A stretch of DNA of 64,000 nucleotides from NCBI GenBank assembly GCA_029781865.1, contig JAKOVW010000079.1:372001-436000 (forward strand), written 5' to 3'. The DNA is from Bacteroidota bacterium (lineage in GTDB: Bacteria; Bacteroidota; Bacteroidia; Chitinophagales; Saprospiraceae). Position 1 is the first letter of the stretch. Each line of letters begins with the position of its first letter. A program made the position numbers and the translations under genes. The notes under the pieces are model-generated. The model did no database searches. It was not told the DNA's origin and worked only from the letters and a program-made list of their open reading frames with translations. Positions 28,101 to 38,468 of the stretch are shown here, piece after piece.

Positions 28101-29432
28101 AAACTTCATATAATTCTGACTGCATGAAACGATTGGTGGAACATCATCCGTTACTTTAATAAACTGCACACATTCAAATAATCTACCTGTACACCAATCG
28201 AATACTCTCCAGGTGCGAAGCAGCTTAAACGCATTTCCACAAACCGGTATTTTTATATCTCTGTACGTTACAGCAATATGATCGCATCCAAGACCACTCG
28301 GAACTCCTGTACCTTTCCAGATCACTTTGCCATTTGCATCTAAAAAATCATATGGAGACGGATTCCCATTATCTAAAGCATTCCATCCTGCCGGATAAGG
28401 TCCGTTTGCAGGTTCCTTGTCGTCACAACGCAAAGCCGGATTTTGAAAACCATCCCAGTTTGGTGGACATTCAACTGCTCCAAGATCTCCCTGTAATATA
28501 TAAATGGAATCTTTACAACTTGTTTTATTTCCTTTACAATCTTCTGCCGACCAATTTCTTTCAATTTGTGCATAAAACCCAGTAGAAGAATTACAACCAT
28601 TTTTAACTTTTACATCATAATAACATAACTCTACATCACAGCACAAATCAAAATTCTTTACTATGTAACATTGTTGTCTGGCAGGATCTGCTGTTACCGT
28701 GGCATCAACCGGCACCGGAAATCCCAAAAGCCATGGAGATAAATCATCATTACAATTCAATACAAGCGGCTCGTCACTACAGAGTAAAGAAGGAATGAAT
28801 TTATCTTCAATGAGAATATATCCCCAACAGGCTACACCGGAACAAATATGTCTAACGTGTACTTTGAGTATCTTTCCAAGAAATGAATAATCTACAATAT
28901 TTCCAGGCACTGGTACTCCGTTCGTATTATACACTGTAACAATATAGGAGTCATCCGGATATTTATTTCCTTCTAACATGATTTTTGGTGTAATCAAGGC
29001 CTGGCAATTACCATCCAATGAAACATTTACAAGATCATCGCAAGCCATTGCGAAGTCTCCTTCCACAGCTACGGATTGATAAATTGTATTTACACCATCA
29101 TTTAACCGAATCAGAAAGGATCCTGGAAACTGCCCCCAGGTTACCGTGAATGAATTAACGGGACCCAACGGCACAGGCGTCAGCGTTCCACCACCCAAAA
29201 CAGTAACCGTCCATGGACCGCCACTAAAATTGTATGTAGCGACCTGACCAGGACAAACACTGGTATCTCCGCTTACATATTGGGAATAGGAAACTGAACT
29301 GCTTAAAATAATCGAAAAAACAAAAAGGATTTTGATTACTTTAAAACGGAACGCATCCAGAAGAAAGTTTTCCTTCGCATTTTGGAACATCTCCTTCATA
29401 ATATTAGATTTAAAAAGTAACTGCTTAGTCAT
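25125..29432 (-). CDS. Giant secreted HYR/Ig-like, dockerin- and cohesin-like protein with T9SS sorting domain (paralogue A)
   Basis: A 1,435-aa secreted protein. The signal peptide ends near residue 50 (VSYSQ); the ATG at 29399 is an alternative start. Residues about 55-125 are a PKD/Ig-like module. About 130-1005 hold Cys-rich HYR-like modules, many joined by a linker of the form DxxPPxxxC. The motif KLLRTWRVFDWC occurs at 403-414 and KIIRHWRVIDWC at 775-786. A prealbumin-like module follows (1017-1075), then a dockerin-like pair (1083-1136) with GVSTADIVLIQKHILGL and ADVNNSHTVTAADISDIRK. A cohesin-like sandwich covers about 1205-1340 (LAGFQMSLQFNASKASF), and the T9SS domain 1352-1435 (FQNQPNPFSD). 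An adhesive or matrix role at the cell surface is inferred. No catalytic motif is seen. Confidence 0.88.
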   Translation of the reverse strand: MTKQLLFKSNIMKEMFQNAKENFLLDAFRFKVIKILFVFSIILSSSVSYSQYVSGDTSVCPGQVATYNFSGGPWTVTVLGGGTLTPVPLGPVNSFTVTWGQFPGSFLIRLNDGVNTIYQSVAVEGDFAMACDDLVNVSLDGNCQALITPKIMLEGNKYPDDSYIVTVYNTNGVPVPGNIVDYSFLGKILKVHVRHICSGVACWGYILIEDKFIPSLLCSDEPLVLNCNDDLSPWLLGFPVPVDATVTADPARQQCYIVKNFDLCCDVELCYYDVKVKNGCNSSTGFYAQIERNWSAEDCKGNKTSCKDSIYILQGDLGAVECPPNWDGFQNPALRCDDKEPANGPYPAGWNALDNGNPSPYDFLDANGKVIWKGTGVPSGLGCDHIAVTYRDIKIPVCGNAFKLLRTWRVFDWCTGRLFECVQFIKVTDDVPPIVSCSQNYMKFPTDYYKCSGTAIIPPPSLVIDCSNVTFTVEYKLAGPDGKPEAGDYRTDNVTYQNGNAIIPDLPIDTTWVTYVVSDACGNITRCRTEVLIVDELDPVAVCDEHTVISINEQGIGKLYATSVNQGSFDNCTLDSMAIRRMTDWCGLPGNTDFGRSVTFCCEDLTHNPHMVVFRVWDKKGNYNDCMVSVTVQEKIPPTITCPSDVTVKCGTDINDLSKTGRAVATNVCANTTVTFNDDLSKLKCGIGEVRRRWTATAAGGQIAVCDQFITLFDSTPVTTNSITWPPDITVNGCKASDAHPDFAGKPILPVTPCSNLISGFTDERFYNVGGYCIKIIRHWRVIDWCTYNVNDPNSAGVFSRDQLIFVRNKVAPVLDNLTCAPKEVCAKDATCDANVELIGRATDDCTDSDKLIWSYRIDYNSDGSFNISNSGNNASGLFPAGTHKIEWTVMDSCGNSATCLQTLKVKDCKAPTPFCRAGLITVPMPSTKTVSVPARFYDEKSEDNCTPKAQLRFSYSTNVNDTVHTYTCADIKNGRQDTITITMYVTDLDGNQSFCTTKLILQDNGGNPGGVCADKFTNGGIIAGLVNAGNGTVLQNAHMELLKTDVMYGLINSERSGEYVFVDLPEGEDYKLSPKKNDDIVNGVSTADIVLIQKHILGLQKFTSPYQYIAADVNNSHTVTAADISDIRKLILGITDSFRNGTESWCFFVKNQAFDNPENPWANAPFVNQYEMKSLVGDNHAMDFYGIKMGDINYSAKTTELNNGTIIRSSEKMILELDPNSNLKPGQVEIPVYGSWKSTLAGFQMSLQFNASKASFVSIKPGVISLSDENLGLSHLDNGLINMSWNDKVSILASDKPLFYLVLNVVKSVSISDLISINHSALSVEAYTDQLDVMDIELRVKGNSASLAACELFQNQPNPFSDVTVIGFHVPAEQAVTIQIFDLKGVEVFRKEVKAVKGNNQIVVGKSEIGEPGIYYYQMQARNFVGIKKLMINN

Positions 29433-29494
29433 AATAATGTAATTTATATCAGCTTAAAATGCATTGTTTTTTTCACGTTCTGAAGTTGGCTTCA

Positions 29495-29518
29495 TCCGGG
29501 AACTTTGCTGTTCCCGGA
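29495..29518. repeat. Perfect inverted repeat between paralogues B and A
   Basis: TCCGGGAAC and GTTCCCGGA form a perfect 9-bp stem with a 6-nt loop in the 111-bp gap between the two giant genes. In the direction of transcription (minus) no T-run follows, so it is not a standard terminator. It could stabilise or separate the mRNA segments. Confidence 0.7.
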
Positions 29519-29543
29519 ATCAGCCTAATTACCCAAGAACCGT

Positions 29544-32500
29544 TTATTTTAAAATTATCATTTTTTTAGTTGAACTATATTCATCCGCTTCCAGACGGTA
29601 ATACAATACCCCATTGGAATTAATTTCATCTGTCTTTACCAAAACTGAATTAAGTCCTTTCTTTGCGTTTATTTCATAGGTCTTTACGGCCTTTCCAGAC
29701 AAATCATATAAAACTAATTTTACAAATGATTCCTTCGGTACGTTAAAGAATATGTTTGTTTCGCCATAAAATGGATTTGGTATATTCTGATAAAGCTCAA
29801 AACCTCCTGCGGCTTTAGCATCCTGAGATCTATAGATCAATGAAATATTTAAATCTTCCTGATCTGTGTAAACTTCAGGATTCATTGATTTCAAATCAAT
29901 GTGTATGGTATTTGCATTCACCACTACGTCTTTCTTCACTTTGCAAATCACATAACAAACCACCTCTGAGTTCTTTACAGATTGATGATCATCTGCATTC
30001 CAGCTAACACGCACACTGCCATCAACCTGTGCTTTATATTCACTAGATTCTATATTCAACACTCCTGACTCCAGACTCTGGAATTCAAAATACTGATTAT
30101 CTATACTCAATGCAAATTGCAATCCGGATATGGAAATATCTGCTCCAATATTCTTTAAAGCTATTTTTGCCAAATCACCGGCAACAAAATGCACTTGTTC
30201 AACCTCCAGTAGCATTTGATTTTTACTTCTGATGGTCACACCGGAACCAAAACCTGTATTAGCCTCCCCGGTAACATCACCGGTTTTTACTGCAATGAAA
30301 TCATTATTTGTAATGGAATGATTCATATTGCCGACCTCTATCTTAGCAGAAAAACTGGAGAAATTATCGAACGTTAATGGATAATTCGCATCCACAAAAT
30401 TCCAGGATTGATTCTTTTCAAACCTTGTTTGAACACCCAGAATGAGCTTCCTTAACTCGGAAATATCACTTGCTGTAATTGAACCTGTTTTGTTCACATC
30501 AGCGGCGATGTATTTGTATGGTGTATTGAATTGCTCAATACCCAGTATATGTCTTTGAATTTTTACGATATCCTTTGTTGATACACCTTCCAGAACATCA
30601 GCATCATAAGCAGCTGATATGACATAAGTAGTATTCATATCGAGATTGTCGAATGCATAGCTACCCTGCGCGTTTGTATTCTGTTGCTTATCCTGATTGT
30701 TTTGTGTTTTAATGTTCACCACTACTTCCGGTGACGGATTATTATTATAACCCCTGATTGCACCGGCAAGAGTACCAATTGTTTGCACATCAGGGCATAC
30801 ATTCTGATTATCCTGCAGGATCAATTGCGTTTTACAAAAATCCTGATTGCCATCTTTATCTGTTACATATAAGGTAACTTCCACGGTGTCAGATTTACCA
30901 TTTGGTATATCCGCACATGTAAACACTTTAAATATATCATTTACATCAGCTGAGAATGAATATCTAAGTTCAGACTTAGGTGTACAATTGTCATCGCTAT
31001 TAAGATTGAAGTCTTTCGCCCAGATTGTAACACTGCCAGTGCTTTGCATCAAAACTGTAATGATGCCATTTAAACAATATGGAGTCGGTCTTTTACAATC
31101 TTTTACAGTGATCAGATAACTGCATGTGCTTTCATTACCACACTGATCCTTAACTCTCCAGGTGATTTTATGTACACCAGCTTCAAAATTAAACGTAAAG
31201 CGGTTACTATTTCCGGAGCTATTAACCGTACCATCATTATTAACATCCAGATCGTAATACCAACGCAATTCTTCCTGTGGCGTACACAAATCGAAGGCAG
31301 ATGCCTCGAGTGTAACATTCACATTACATCCATTGGTTATACAAAATTGTTGATTATTACAAGAACTCGTGAATACTGGTGCATCCGTATTATTAATCAT
31401 TATAACCTGAGTATGATACCAAATACCTTTTGGAATATTCGGATCGTAAGTACACCAGTCAATCACTGTCCACTTCCTCAATACCTTATAACAAACACCA
31501 TCTACGAAATTGAAGACGAGATCTTCGTAATTGTAAACCGGCAAATTGCATTGATCTTTATTCAAAAAGATAGGCTTTCCGGTTAAGTCCGGAACAGGAC
31601 TATCAGCACAACCATTGATTACTACATCATTTGGCCATACAATATCATTAACTGTGAACGGAGAATTATCAATTACAGTAATCGTTTGTCTGCATGAATC
31701 ACGCAAACCACCATTGTCAATTGCAATAAACTCGCGTATTAACGTTCCTAAATTGCAGGTATTCAATTGATTGATTATTCTTGTCTCTATTCTTACCTGG
31801 CAATTATCCGTAGCAGTAGCCGTACCGAAAACATTAAGATTACTTAAATCTGTTTTACAGTCAACTGTAACATTGGCCGGACATTTAATTCTTGGAGGAA
31901 TTTTATCCTGAACGAAAGCATCTATCATACATTCGCTGCTGTTACCGGCGGCATCAATTACTCTTAATACGACGCGTACCGGATTTGTGGCAGAAACATC
32001 ATCACAACAAAATTCCTGTGTATCACTAAAGATGGTCGTGCCGCAAGGCCCGGGATTCATACGACGAACCTGGAATGTTACATTGCCGCAGTTGTCGTGA
32101 CTATGATCATCAAATACACTTGCAGGAACAGATGCCTTACCATTTGATCCTATTGAAATAACTGTTTTTTGCTGACATACTGCAACCGGTGGGGTTTTAT
32201 CCAGAACCTGTAAATCATATTGACATACTGTGGAATTTCCACAACCATCCGTAACCACGTAGTAGATCCAGTTACAGCCCAATGGCATGTTATCTACTCT
32301 ATATCTTCCATCAGGAAGCCTTGTAACATCCTGAGTATTTCCTTGACCTGGTAAAGGAATGCAATCTGTTGGATTAGTTGCGGCCAAATGCTTTACGTAA
32401 TAAGTCCATCCAGAACAGTTTTCAATTACATACGGAGTATTATTATTGACTATCGTTGTTGGCGTTAAATTTTCCGGAACCGGCAATATAACCGAACCTG

Positions 32501-34022
32501 TACAAGACCATGGATTCGTACTTACAGTTGCATTACTCGGACAAACAAGTGATGGTCCCTGATCATCAATTACTTTGATTTGTTGTATATAATCAATTCT
32601 GAAACTCGGATGACACCAATCTAAAATGATCCATCTTCTCAATAATTTATACGTACCGGGACAAACCTGAATGGTATCATCATTAAAATCATAGGCAATA
32701 TTTCCACAATACACCCCTAAAGGCTTACCTGTGCCTGTGGCAGTTGTATCCGGGAAACCATTTGGAAACCTTGTCCAGTTACCATCACATTTTAACATTG
32801 GATTGTTACCTGGTTGTCCATCATAATGTTTTGGCAAGGTTATATCAGCAAGTGTACCTCTACGTAGATCAACTGTATCATAGCAACAAGCCGTAAATCC
32901 TCCCGGATCACTGGCGCACCATTTACGGTATAATGTTGCACTTAAGGAGTCATTTATACAGTCGTATTTGACTAAACTATCCGAATACGTCAAATAAACA
33001 ACACCACATGCATCCAATCCCATCACCACATATGGATAAACCGATTGATTTACCAGATTAACCGGTACCGGAAACCCTAATGTAGCCGGAGAAAGATCTG
33101 ACGCACAGCTGATCGTATCTCTGTTCCTGCAATTCATTACAGGAGGTGTCTTATCTTCCAATAATAAAGTACCCCAGCAACTATTGTTACAAACAATATT
33201 TCTGACATTTACCTTTAATTTCTTATTCAGATAAAACTGTGATAAAGGCATGTTCACCTTTACATTATTATAATATAGTGTAACTTCAAAAAATCCTAAA
33301 TTGGCACAAGTCGAATTTTCTCCTTCCAAAATCATACTCGCAAGGATATCAGCCTCACAGATACTATTTACAGAAACCTGTACCTGATTATTGCAAGCTA
33401 ACTGACAATTGGACCAACAATCCGGTATAACTGCCTGGTTAGAAGCAGCAGGAGGATTGCCTGGTGGTACTGCATATGTTACATATGCGGTATTTCCAAG
33501 TACGGATGGTTTTCCAATAGCATCTACATCCACTTCAGCAGTGAATTGAAAAATGACTGAATCACCCATTACCAGATAACCGGTACCATCTGTCAATGCA
33601 GGATTTGCAGCAGTTCCATCAAAAGCAGGATTTGGATTTCCTGCACTGGACGTTGCTGAAATCAATGCAACAGTTGGAGTACTTACAATTCCAACAAATG
33701 CGGTTCCCAAATTATTAGATACATTTAAAGTATCTGTAATATTGAGGCTTGTTGTAATTGCGCAACTGCTATTAATGATGATTAACTCATACGTAACATT
33801 GATGTTTCCCGGTGTACCACTGCTCGCTGGTGCCACTCCAAGTATATTTTTTTGTACTTGCAGACACTGCGCCGTGCTATTCTGACTGGCAATACCAATC
33901 AAAAAGACCATCGAGAGCAACCAGTTACATATCAATCCTATCCTTCTCTGGAGCAGATTTTTACTGATACGACTTGTCGTGTTCATTTTGGATAATTTAT
34001 TATTTGTAAAAATATTTTTCAT
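29544..34022 (-). CDS. Giant secreted DUF11/HYR-like, dockerin- and cohesin-like protein with T9SS sorting domain (paralogue B)
   Basis: A 1,492-aa secreted protein; the signal peptide ends near residue 52 (SQNSTAQ). Unlike its paralogues it begins with a DUF11-like domain (about 55-200, VTYELIIINSSCAITTSLNI). The shared core starts at the C-x(2)-Q-V-x-V-S segment near 210 and CWGTLLLEDKTPP at 282-294. Cys-rich HYR-like modules run to about 1075, including KLLRRWIILDWC (459-470) and KVLRKWTVIDWC (846-857). Then come a prealbumin-like module (about 1080-1138), a dockerin-like pair (1146-1200, GVSTKDIVKIQRHILGI, ADVNKTGSITASDISELRK), a cohesin-like sandwich (1262-1395, ISGLQFALSIDNQYFEF) and the T9SS domain (1408-1492, YQNIPNPFYG). 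It lies 111 bp upstream of paralogue A and probably shares its transcript. Confidence 0.88.
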   Translation of the reverse strand: MKNIFTNNKLSKMNTTSRISKNLLQRRIGLICNWLLSMVFLIGIASQNSTAQCLQVQKNILGVAPASSGTPGNINVTYELIIINSSCAITTSLNITDTLNVSNNLGTAFVGIVSTPTVALISATSSAGNPNPAFDGTAANPALTDGTGYLVMGDSVIFQFTAEVDVDAIGKPSVLGNTAYVTYAVPPGNPPAASNQAVIPDCWSNCQLACNNQVQVSVNSICEADILASMILEGENSTCANLGFFEVTLYYNNVKVNMPLSQFYLNKKLKVNVRNIVCNNSCWGTLLLEDKTPPVMNCRNRDTISCASDLSPATLGFPVPVNLVNQSVYPYVVMGLDACGVVYLTYSDSLVKYDCINDSLSATLYRKWCASDPGGFTACCYDTVDLRRGTLADITLPKHYDGQPGNNPMLKCDGNWTRFPNGFPDTTATGTGKPLGVYCGNIAYDFNDDTIQVCPGTYKLLRRWIILDWCHPSFRIDYIQQIKVIDDQGPSLVCPSNATVSTNPWSCTGSVILPVPENLTPTTIVNNNTPYVIENCSGWTYYVKHLAATNPTDCIPLPGQGNTQDVTRLPDGRYRVDNMPLGCNWIYYVVTDGCGNSTVCQYDLQVLDKTPPVAVCQQKTVISIGSNGKASVPASVFDDHSHDNCGNVTFQVRRMNPGPCGTTIFSDTQEFCCDDVSATNPVRVVLRVIDAAGNSSECMIDAFVQDKIPPRIKCPANVTVDCKTDLSNLNVFGTATATDNCQVRIETRIINQLNTCNLGTLIREFIAIDNGGLRDSCRQTITVIDNSPFTVNDIVWPNDVVINGCADSPVPDLTGKPIFLNKDQCNLPVYNYEDLVFNFVDGVCYKVLRKWTVIDWCTYDPNIPKGIWYHTQVIMINNTDAPVFTSSCNNQQFCITNGCNVNVTLEASAFDLCTPQEELRWYYDLDVNNDGTVNSSGNSNRFTFNFEAGVHKITWRVKDQCGNESTCSYLITVKDCKRPTPYCLNGIITVLMQSTGSVTIWAKDFNLNSDDNCTPKSELRYSFSADVNDIFKVFTCADIPNGKSDTVEVTLYVTDKDGNQDFCKTQLILQDNQNVCPDVQTIGTLAGAIRGYNNNPSPEVVVNIKTQNNQDKQQNTNAQGSYAFDNLDMNTTYVISAAYDADVLEGVSTKDIVKIQRHILGIEQFNTPYKYIAADVNKTGSITASDISELRKLILGVQTRFEKNQSWNFVDANYPLTFDNFSSFSAKIEVGNMNHSITNNDFIAVKTGDVTGEANTGFGSGVTIRSKNQMLLEVEQVHFVAGDLAKIALKNIGADISISGLQFALSIDNQYFEFQSLESGVLNIESSEYKAQVDGSVRVSWNADDHQSVKNSEVVCYVICKVKKDVVVNANTIHIDLKSMNPEVYTDQEDLNISLIYRSQDAKAAGGFELYQNIPNPFYGETNIFFNVPKESFVKLVLYDLSGKAVKTYEINAKKGLNSVLVKTDEINSNGVLYYRLEADEYSSTKKMIILK

Positions 34023-34051
34023 TCAATTTACTTTTTGACAATTTCTGAGAT

Positions 34052-34071
34052 CCTCAAACGGTTCTTTGAGG
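34052..34071. repeat. Inverted repeat between paralogues C and B
   Basis: CCTCAAA and TTTGAGG form a 7-bp perfect stem around a 6-nt loop in the 123-bp gap. On the transcribed (minus) strand no T-run follows, so a terminator is unlikely. It would sit in the 5' leader of paralogue B. Confidence 0.6.
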
Positions 34072-34145
34072 TTTTAAGAGTTTTGATTATTAAAATGAGA
34101 AATTACCTGGGGAGTAATTAGTAATCTATTCAGTTTGCTGGATAC

Positions 34146-37100
34146 TCAATCAATTATCAGCATTTTTCGTACGGCGCGATATCCATCCATTTCTAAATGA
34201 TAATAAAGGACACCGGTACGGTTTAATTCGCTTTTATTTATTTCAACTGAATTAAAACCTGCTTTAAAGTATTGTTTGTTTGTCAACACTACTTTTCCAT
34301 TTACATCTGAGATCTTTAGATCCACAAATCCATCTTTCGGCAATTGAAATGAAATGGTTGTAGTACTGCTAAATGGGTTGGGTTGATTCTGGAACAAGTA
34401 GAATGCTGCTGAAGCTTCACCATTGCCTTTATAGAATTTCACCCGCAGGTCAATATTTTTTGCATTTTCATCATATACCTCTGAAAGGAAATTATCATTA
34501 GACAAAGCAAATACATTGTTTAATGTTCCTTTTAAGTTCGATTTAAAGACAAGATAAAATAACGGATCGTTACAGCTTATACCGTTTAACTGATCCCAGC
34601 TAATTTTAATCTTGCCGTTTACACTTGCTTCTACGGTATAATTACTTTCATTGATGGTTACATTTCCGGAAAGCAATTCAATAAAATTCAAAACAGATGG
34701 ATCATAGGTGAATTCCGCCTGCATTCCATAGATCATTTTTTCATAAGTCAACTTCACAGGAATTTTTATTACTTCATTGGGTTCAAATGAACTGTTCTGT
34801 AAACTAATTTCTGTAGTCACATTTGATCTTCCAGTGGTAGCTTGCAAACTATTTGTTTTCGCATTTCCACTGACATCACCCATTTTTACAGCAATGAAAT
34901 TATTGTCTAACAAATCATTATTTAACTTGCTAATCGTATTGCTTTCCATATATGGCCATGGATGATTTACATCCTGAAATTTCACATTTGCATTGATAAA
35001 CTTCCAGGGTTTGTTATTGGTAAATCCGGTAGTAACACCCAGAATCAATCTCCTGATATCAGAAACATCCTTAGCTGTTATGGACTGAGAATTATTTACG
35101 TCAGCCGCAATGATTTTATAGGGTGAGTTTAACAACTGCAAACCCAATATATGTTTTTGAATCAATACGATGTCTTGCGTCGTGACTCCATTTAAAGGAT
35201 CATCATCCTTTTGTGCAGAAATAATATAATCTTCGTTAAGAGGCAACTGCACAAATGTATACTGGCCGTCAGGACGAGTCATTTCATACTTAGGCATTGA
35301 AGGCATATTGGCGTTCAACGTGACCATTGCATTTTCTACTTTATTATTTGCCTCATTAAAAATGCTTCCAGCCAGATTTCCAGTCGTGCCACCTCCCAGG
35401 TTATCCGGGCAAGCATTACCGATACCATCCTGAATAATAACCTTAGTATCACAATAATCCTGATTACCGGATTCATCAGTAACATATATTCTTACGTCAA
35501 ATGACTGCGAAATACCATTTATAATTTGTGCACAGGTATAAGTACGCGATGCATCTGAAGGATTAGAAGAAAATGAATACCTCAATCTTTCTGCAGGAGT
35601 ACAATTGTCTAAACTATGCGAATTAAGGTCGGAAGCCCAAATGGTAACCTGACCTGTTGAAGGCATAATCACTGTTATAATACCGGTTCTGCAAAATGGC
35701 GTAGGTTGCTTGCGATCTACAATGGTAAATAAATAGGTACAGGTAGATGAGTTTCCACACTGATCATAGACTGTCCATTTGATTCTATGCGTACCATTTG
35801 GATACACCCCACTTGCATTGTTTCCGGTTCCTGTAAGATCGATTGTGTTGTCATTGTTCAAATCAATAGTATAAGAATAAATTACACTTGCTGGCTGACA
35901 ATCATCTGTGGCCGTTACAGTCAATGTAGCAAACCCATTACAATCTGACGATATTCCGTCGAAAACGAGATCCGTACAAGGACTTGTAAACGTGGGCGCG
36001 ACAGTATTTCGGATTTTAATGATCTGGGTATAAGTCCATCGGCCGTAACCTGTTTGACTATTATATATACACCAATCGACTACAGTCCATTTTCTCAACA
36101 CCTTGAAACATACATTTTCTACAATGTTAAATACCTGATCCTCATAAGTAGCAAGTATATTTGAACATGATAAATTGGTTGGCCAACTTGGCTTGCCCGT
36201 TAAATTCGGATCAATCGCTGAATGACATCCATTAATTTCAACATTTGCAGGCCATGTAATCACTCCATTAAACGGAGTGTAATCAACTACTGTAATTGTT
36301 TGTGTACAAGTTACCGCAGGATTGAAATCATCTTTGAAAGAATATCTGCGTTGAATCGTGCCCAGTCCGCAACTATTTAAATTGAAGCTGACGGATGAAT
36401 CAATTGTCAAGTTACAATCCTCGATAACCAAGCCATCCCTACCCCATAAATGAGGCTGACTGAACGTATTGTTATTCGGGTCATTTAAATTTATATATCT
36501 TCTTTCTGATTCATTCCTCCTATAGGTTCCAAAAACAGAAAGATTTGATTTGTCGAATTCACAACTAACTGTAATATCGGGTAAGCAGGTAATAACAGGA
36601 GGCTTCTTATCCTGCACTGTAATCCTGACCATACACTCATTTGTATTTCCAGCGCGATCAATCACCTGGAAGACCACCAGAATCGGATTATTTGGAATGT
36701 CATTACAACAGAATTCTACATAGTCTCCAAATAAATTATCATCTTTTATCAGGGGATTAGGACAATTTCCAGGATCCATTCTTCTCACTTTGAACGTACC
36801 TAATCCACAGTTATCGTAAGAACCATCATCAAAAGTTATAGCATAAACTTTTGCCGAACCATCATCAGTAAGTGCAACTACTGTCTCTGCGTCGCAAATA
36901 GCAATAGGTTTGGTTTTTTCTTCAACGGTCACCTCTGTAGCACAGGTATCTACATTACCGCATGCATCTGAACCGATGAATAATACCCAGGAGAGACCCA
37001 CAGGTAAGTTCGTAATTCTATACTGTGTTTGATTGATTTTAGTTACTCCATAACTTGTTGCATCAATAGCAGAAGGCGGAGTATTCGGATCAGCTGCACG

Positions 37101-38468
37101 TTTTACTTTTACATCCCAGGTCACACTGGAACACTCCTGAAATACGGTTGGCACTGCAATAATGGCCTCTCCTTCACAGGATGATGCAAGTGTTGAAATG
37201 GTTATGTTATTTGCACATGCAAAAATGGGTGCTCTGTCGTCAATTACTTTAATAATTTGTATGCAAGTAGTCTGTCTGCCCGTGCACCAGTCTGCAACTA
37301 TCCATTCACGCAGAATTTTATAAGTCCCTTCACAAACTTTTAATTTAATATCACTATAGGTATAATCCAGATTTCTGCATTTTGTGAATGTCGGATATCC
37401 GGTTACATCAGGATGTGGATGACCAGCGGCATCTAATTTAAATGTATCATAACAATGTAATGCAGGACGGGCTATATTATCATAATTAGGAGGACATTGA
37501 ACTGAATCAATACTACCCACTCTAATTAAAATAGAGTCAGAACAGCTTACTGTATTCCCGTAAGAGTCTGTTGCTTTCCAATCCCTGAAAACGGTATCGA
37601 TATATGGAACCGGAGGAGGACAATTCGCGTGGACCAACCTGTCTGTATAAACCAGGGTTGTCGGTCCGCAATTATCATAAAAACTACTTGTAGTCGTGTA
37701 TTTTTTAGGTCCGATATTTATAGGATCCGGAGCGCCTATTGGTTTCGGAAAACCAAGGTGTTCTGGATCTAGTAGCTGGTCACAGGCTACACTATAGGTA
37801 TGGCAAACTATTTTAGGTGGCAATTTATCTTCCACCCGTATATAACCCCAGCAGGAATTACCTGAACAAATATGTCTAACTGAAACAATATAAAATTTAC
37901 CGATGTCTGATCCATATACATATGGACTTGTAGGTAAGATTGCATTTGTTTTAGGATCTCTTAAAACCAATTCATAATCTAATGAATCAAAAGTTCCTTC
38001 CAAGATCAAACTGGGATATATGAAGCCGACACAATTTTCATCAAGAGATACGTTTACGGTATCATTGCAATTCATTTGAGGAGCTGCGCTGCCTGATATA
38101 TGCACATGAAATGTATCTGTACACGCCGGACCACCGGAAGCTACTGAAAAATAAAATGTAAAATCACCGGGTGTTACGCCCCAGTGGATATCATAGCCAG
38201 AACCTGAAACTCCGGAAAAGAACGTTGCAGTAGGACCCGTATTTGGTGAAACTACCAACTGATAAGTATATCCGGCATTATATGGGTTAATGAGGAAAGT
38301 ATCCCGCCCACCTGTACAGCCCACTGAAGGAACGCCCTTCAATGGAGATGGATTCCCACAAGGTTGGGCATAGGCAAAGTTGCTTATAAGTAGAAACAAC
38401 ATTGCCTTTAGCCATACAAACCTTCCAATAGATAACCACGTGGTTTGTGTAAGTAATGGTTTATTCAT
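34146..38468 (-). CDS. Giant secreted HYR/Ig-like, dockerin- and cohesin-like protein with T9SS sorting domain (paralogue C)
   Basis: The ATG at 38468 gives 1,440 aa and a good signal peptide (MNKPLLTQTTWLSIGRF to FAYAQ); the frame also opens at a TTG at 38501. Numbered from that TTG, an N-terminal Ig/PKD-like module covers 48-135. The shared core starts at CNDTVNVSLDENC (145) and CWGYIRVEDKLPPKIVC (217). The W-DWC motif occurs at 395-406 and 800-811. Cys-rich HYR-like modules run to about 1025, then a prealbumin-like module (1038-1097), a dockerin-like pair (1105-1160, GVTTQDIVLIQKHILGL, ADVNNSQSITAKDVSDIRR), a cohesin-like domain (about 1225-1355, YGMQAEFTYDPSVLNF) and the T9SS domain (1366-1451, FQNQPNPFSS). 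Probably first in a C-B-A transcription unit. Confidence 0.88.
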   Translation of the reverse strand: MNKPLLTQTTWLSIGRFVWLKAMLFLLISNFAYAQPCGNPSPLKGVPSVGCTGGRDTFLINPYNAGYTYQLVVSPNTGPTATFFSGVSGSGYDIHWGVTPGDFTFYFSVASGGPACTDTFHVHISGSAAPQMNCNDTVNVSLDENCVGFIYPSLILEGTFDSLDYELVLRDPKTNAILPTSPYVYGSDIGKFYIVSVRHICSGNSCWGYIRVEDKLPPKIVCHTYSVACDQLLDPEHLGFPKPIGAPDPINIGPKKYTTTSSFYDNCGPTTLVYTDRLVHANCPPPVPYIDTVFRDWKATDSYGNTVSCSDSILIRVGSIDSVQCPPNYDNIARPALHCYDTFKLDAAGHPHPDVTGYPTFTKCRNLDYTYSDIKLKVCEGTYKILREWIVADWCTGRQTTCIQIIKVIDDRAPIFACANNITISTLASSCEGEAIIAVPTVFQECSSVTWDVKVKRAADPNTPPSAIDATSYGVTKINQTQYRITNLPVGLSWVLFIGSDACGNVDTCATEVTVEEKTKPIAICDAETVVALTDDGSAKVYAITFDDGSYDNCGLGTFKVRRMDPGNCPNPLIKDDNLFGDYVEFCCNDIPNNPILVVFQVIDRAGNTNECMVRITVQDKKPPVITCLPDITVSCEFDKSNLSVFGTYRRNESERRYINLNDPNNNTFSQPHLWGRDGLVIEDCNLTIDSSVSFNLNSCGLGTIQRRYSFKDDFNPAVTCTQTITVVDYTPFNGVITWPANVEINGCHSAIDPNLTGKPSWPTNLSCSNILATYEDQVFNIVENVCFKVLRKWTVVDWCIYNSQTGYGRWTYTQIIKIRNTVAPTFTSPCTDLVFDGISSDCNGFATLTVTATDDCQPASVIYSYTIDLNNDNTIDLTGTGNNASGVYPNGTHRIKWTVYDQCGNSSTCTYLFTIVDRKQPTPFCRTGIITVIMPSTGQVTIWASDLNSHSLDNCTPAERLRYSFSSNPSDASRTYTCAQIINGISQSFDVRIYVTDESGNQDYCDTKVIIQDGIGNACPDNLGGGTTGNLAGSIFNEANNKVENAMVTLNANMPSMPKYEMTRPDGQYTFVQLPLNEDYIISAQKDDDPLNGVTTQDIVLIQKHILGLQLLNSPYKIIAADVNNSQSITAKDVSDIRRLILGVTTGFTNNKPWKFINANVKFQDVNHPWPYMESNTISKLNNDLLDNNFIAVKMGDVSGNAKTNSLQATTGRSNVTTEISLQNSSFEPNEVIKIPVKLTYEKMIYGMQAEFTYDPSVLNFIELLSGNVTINESNYTVEASVNGKIKISWDQLNGISCNDPLFYLVFKSNLKGTLNNVFALSNDNFLSEVYDENAKNIDLRVKFYKGNGEASAAFYLFQNQPNPFSSTTTISFQLPKDGFVDLKISDVNGKVVLTNKQYFKAGFNSVEINKSELNRTGVLYYHLEMDGYRAVRKMLIID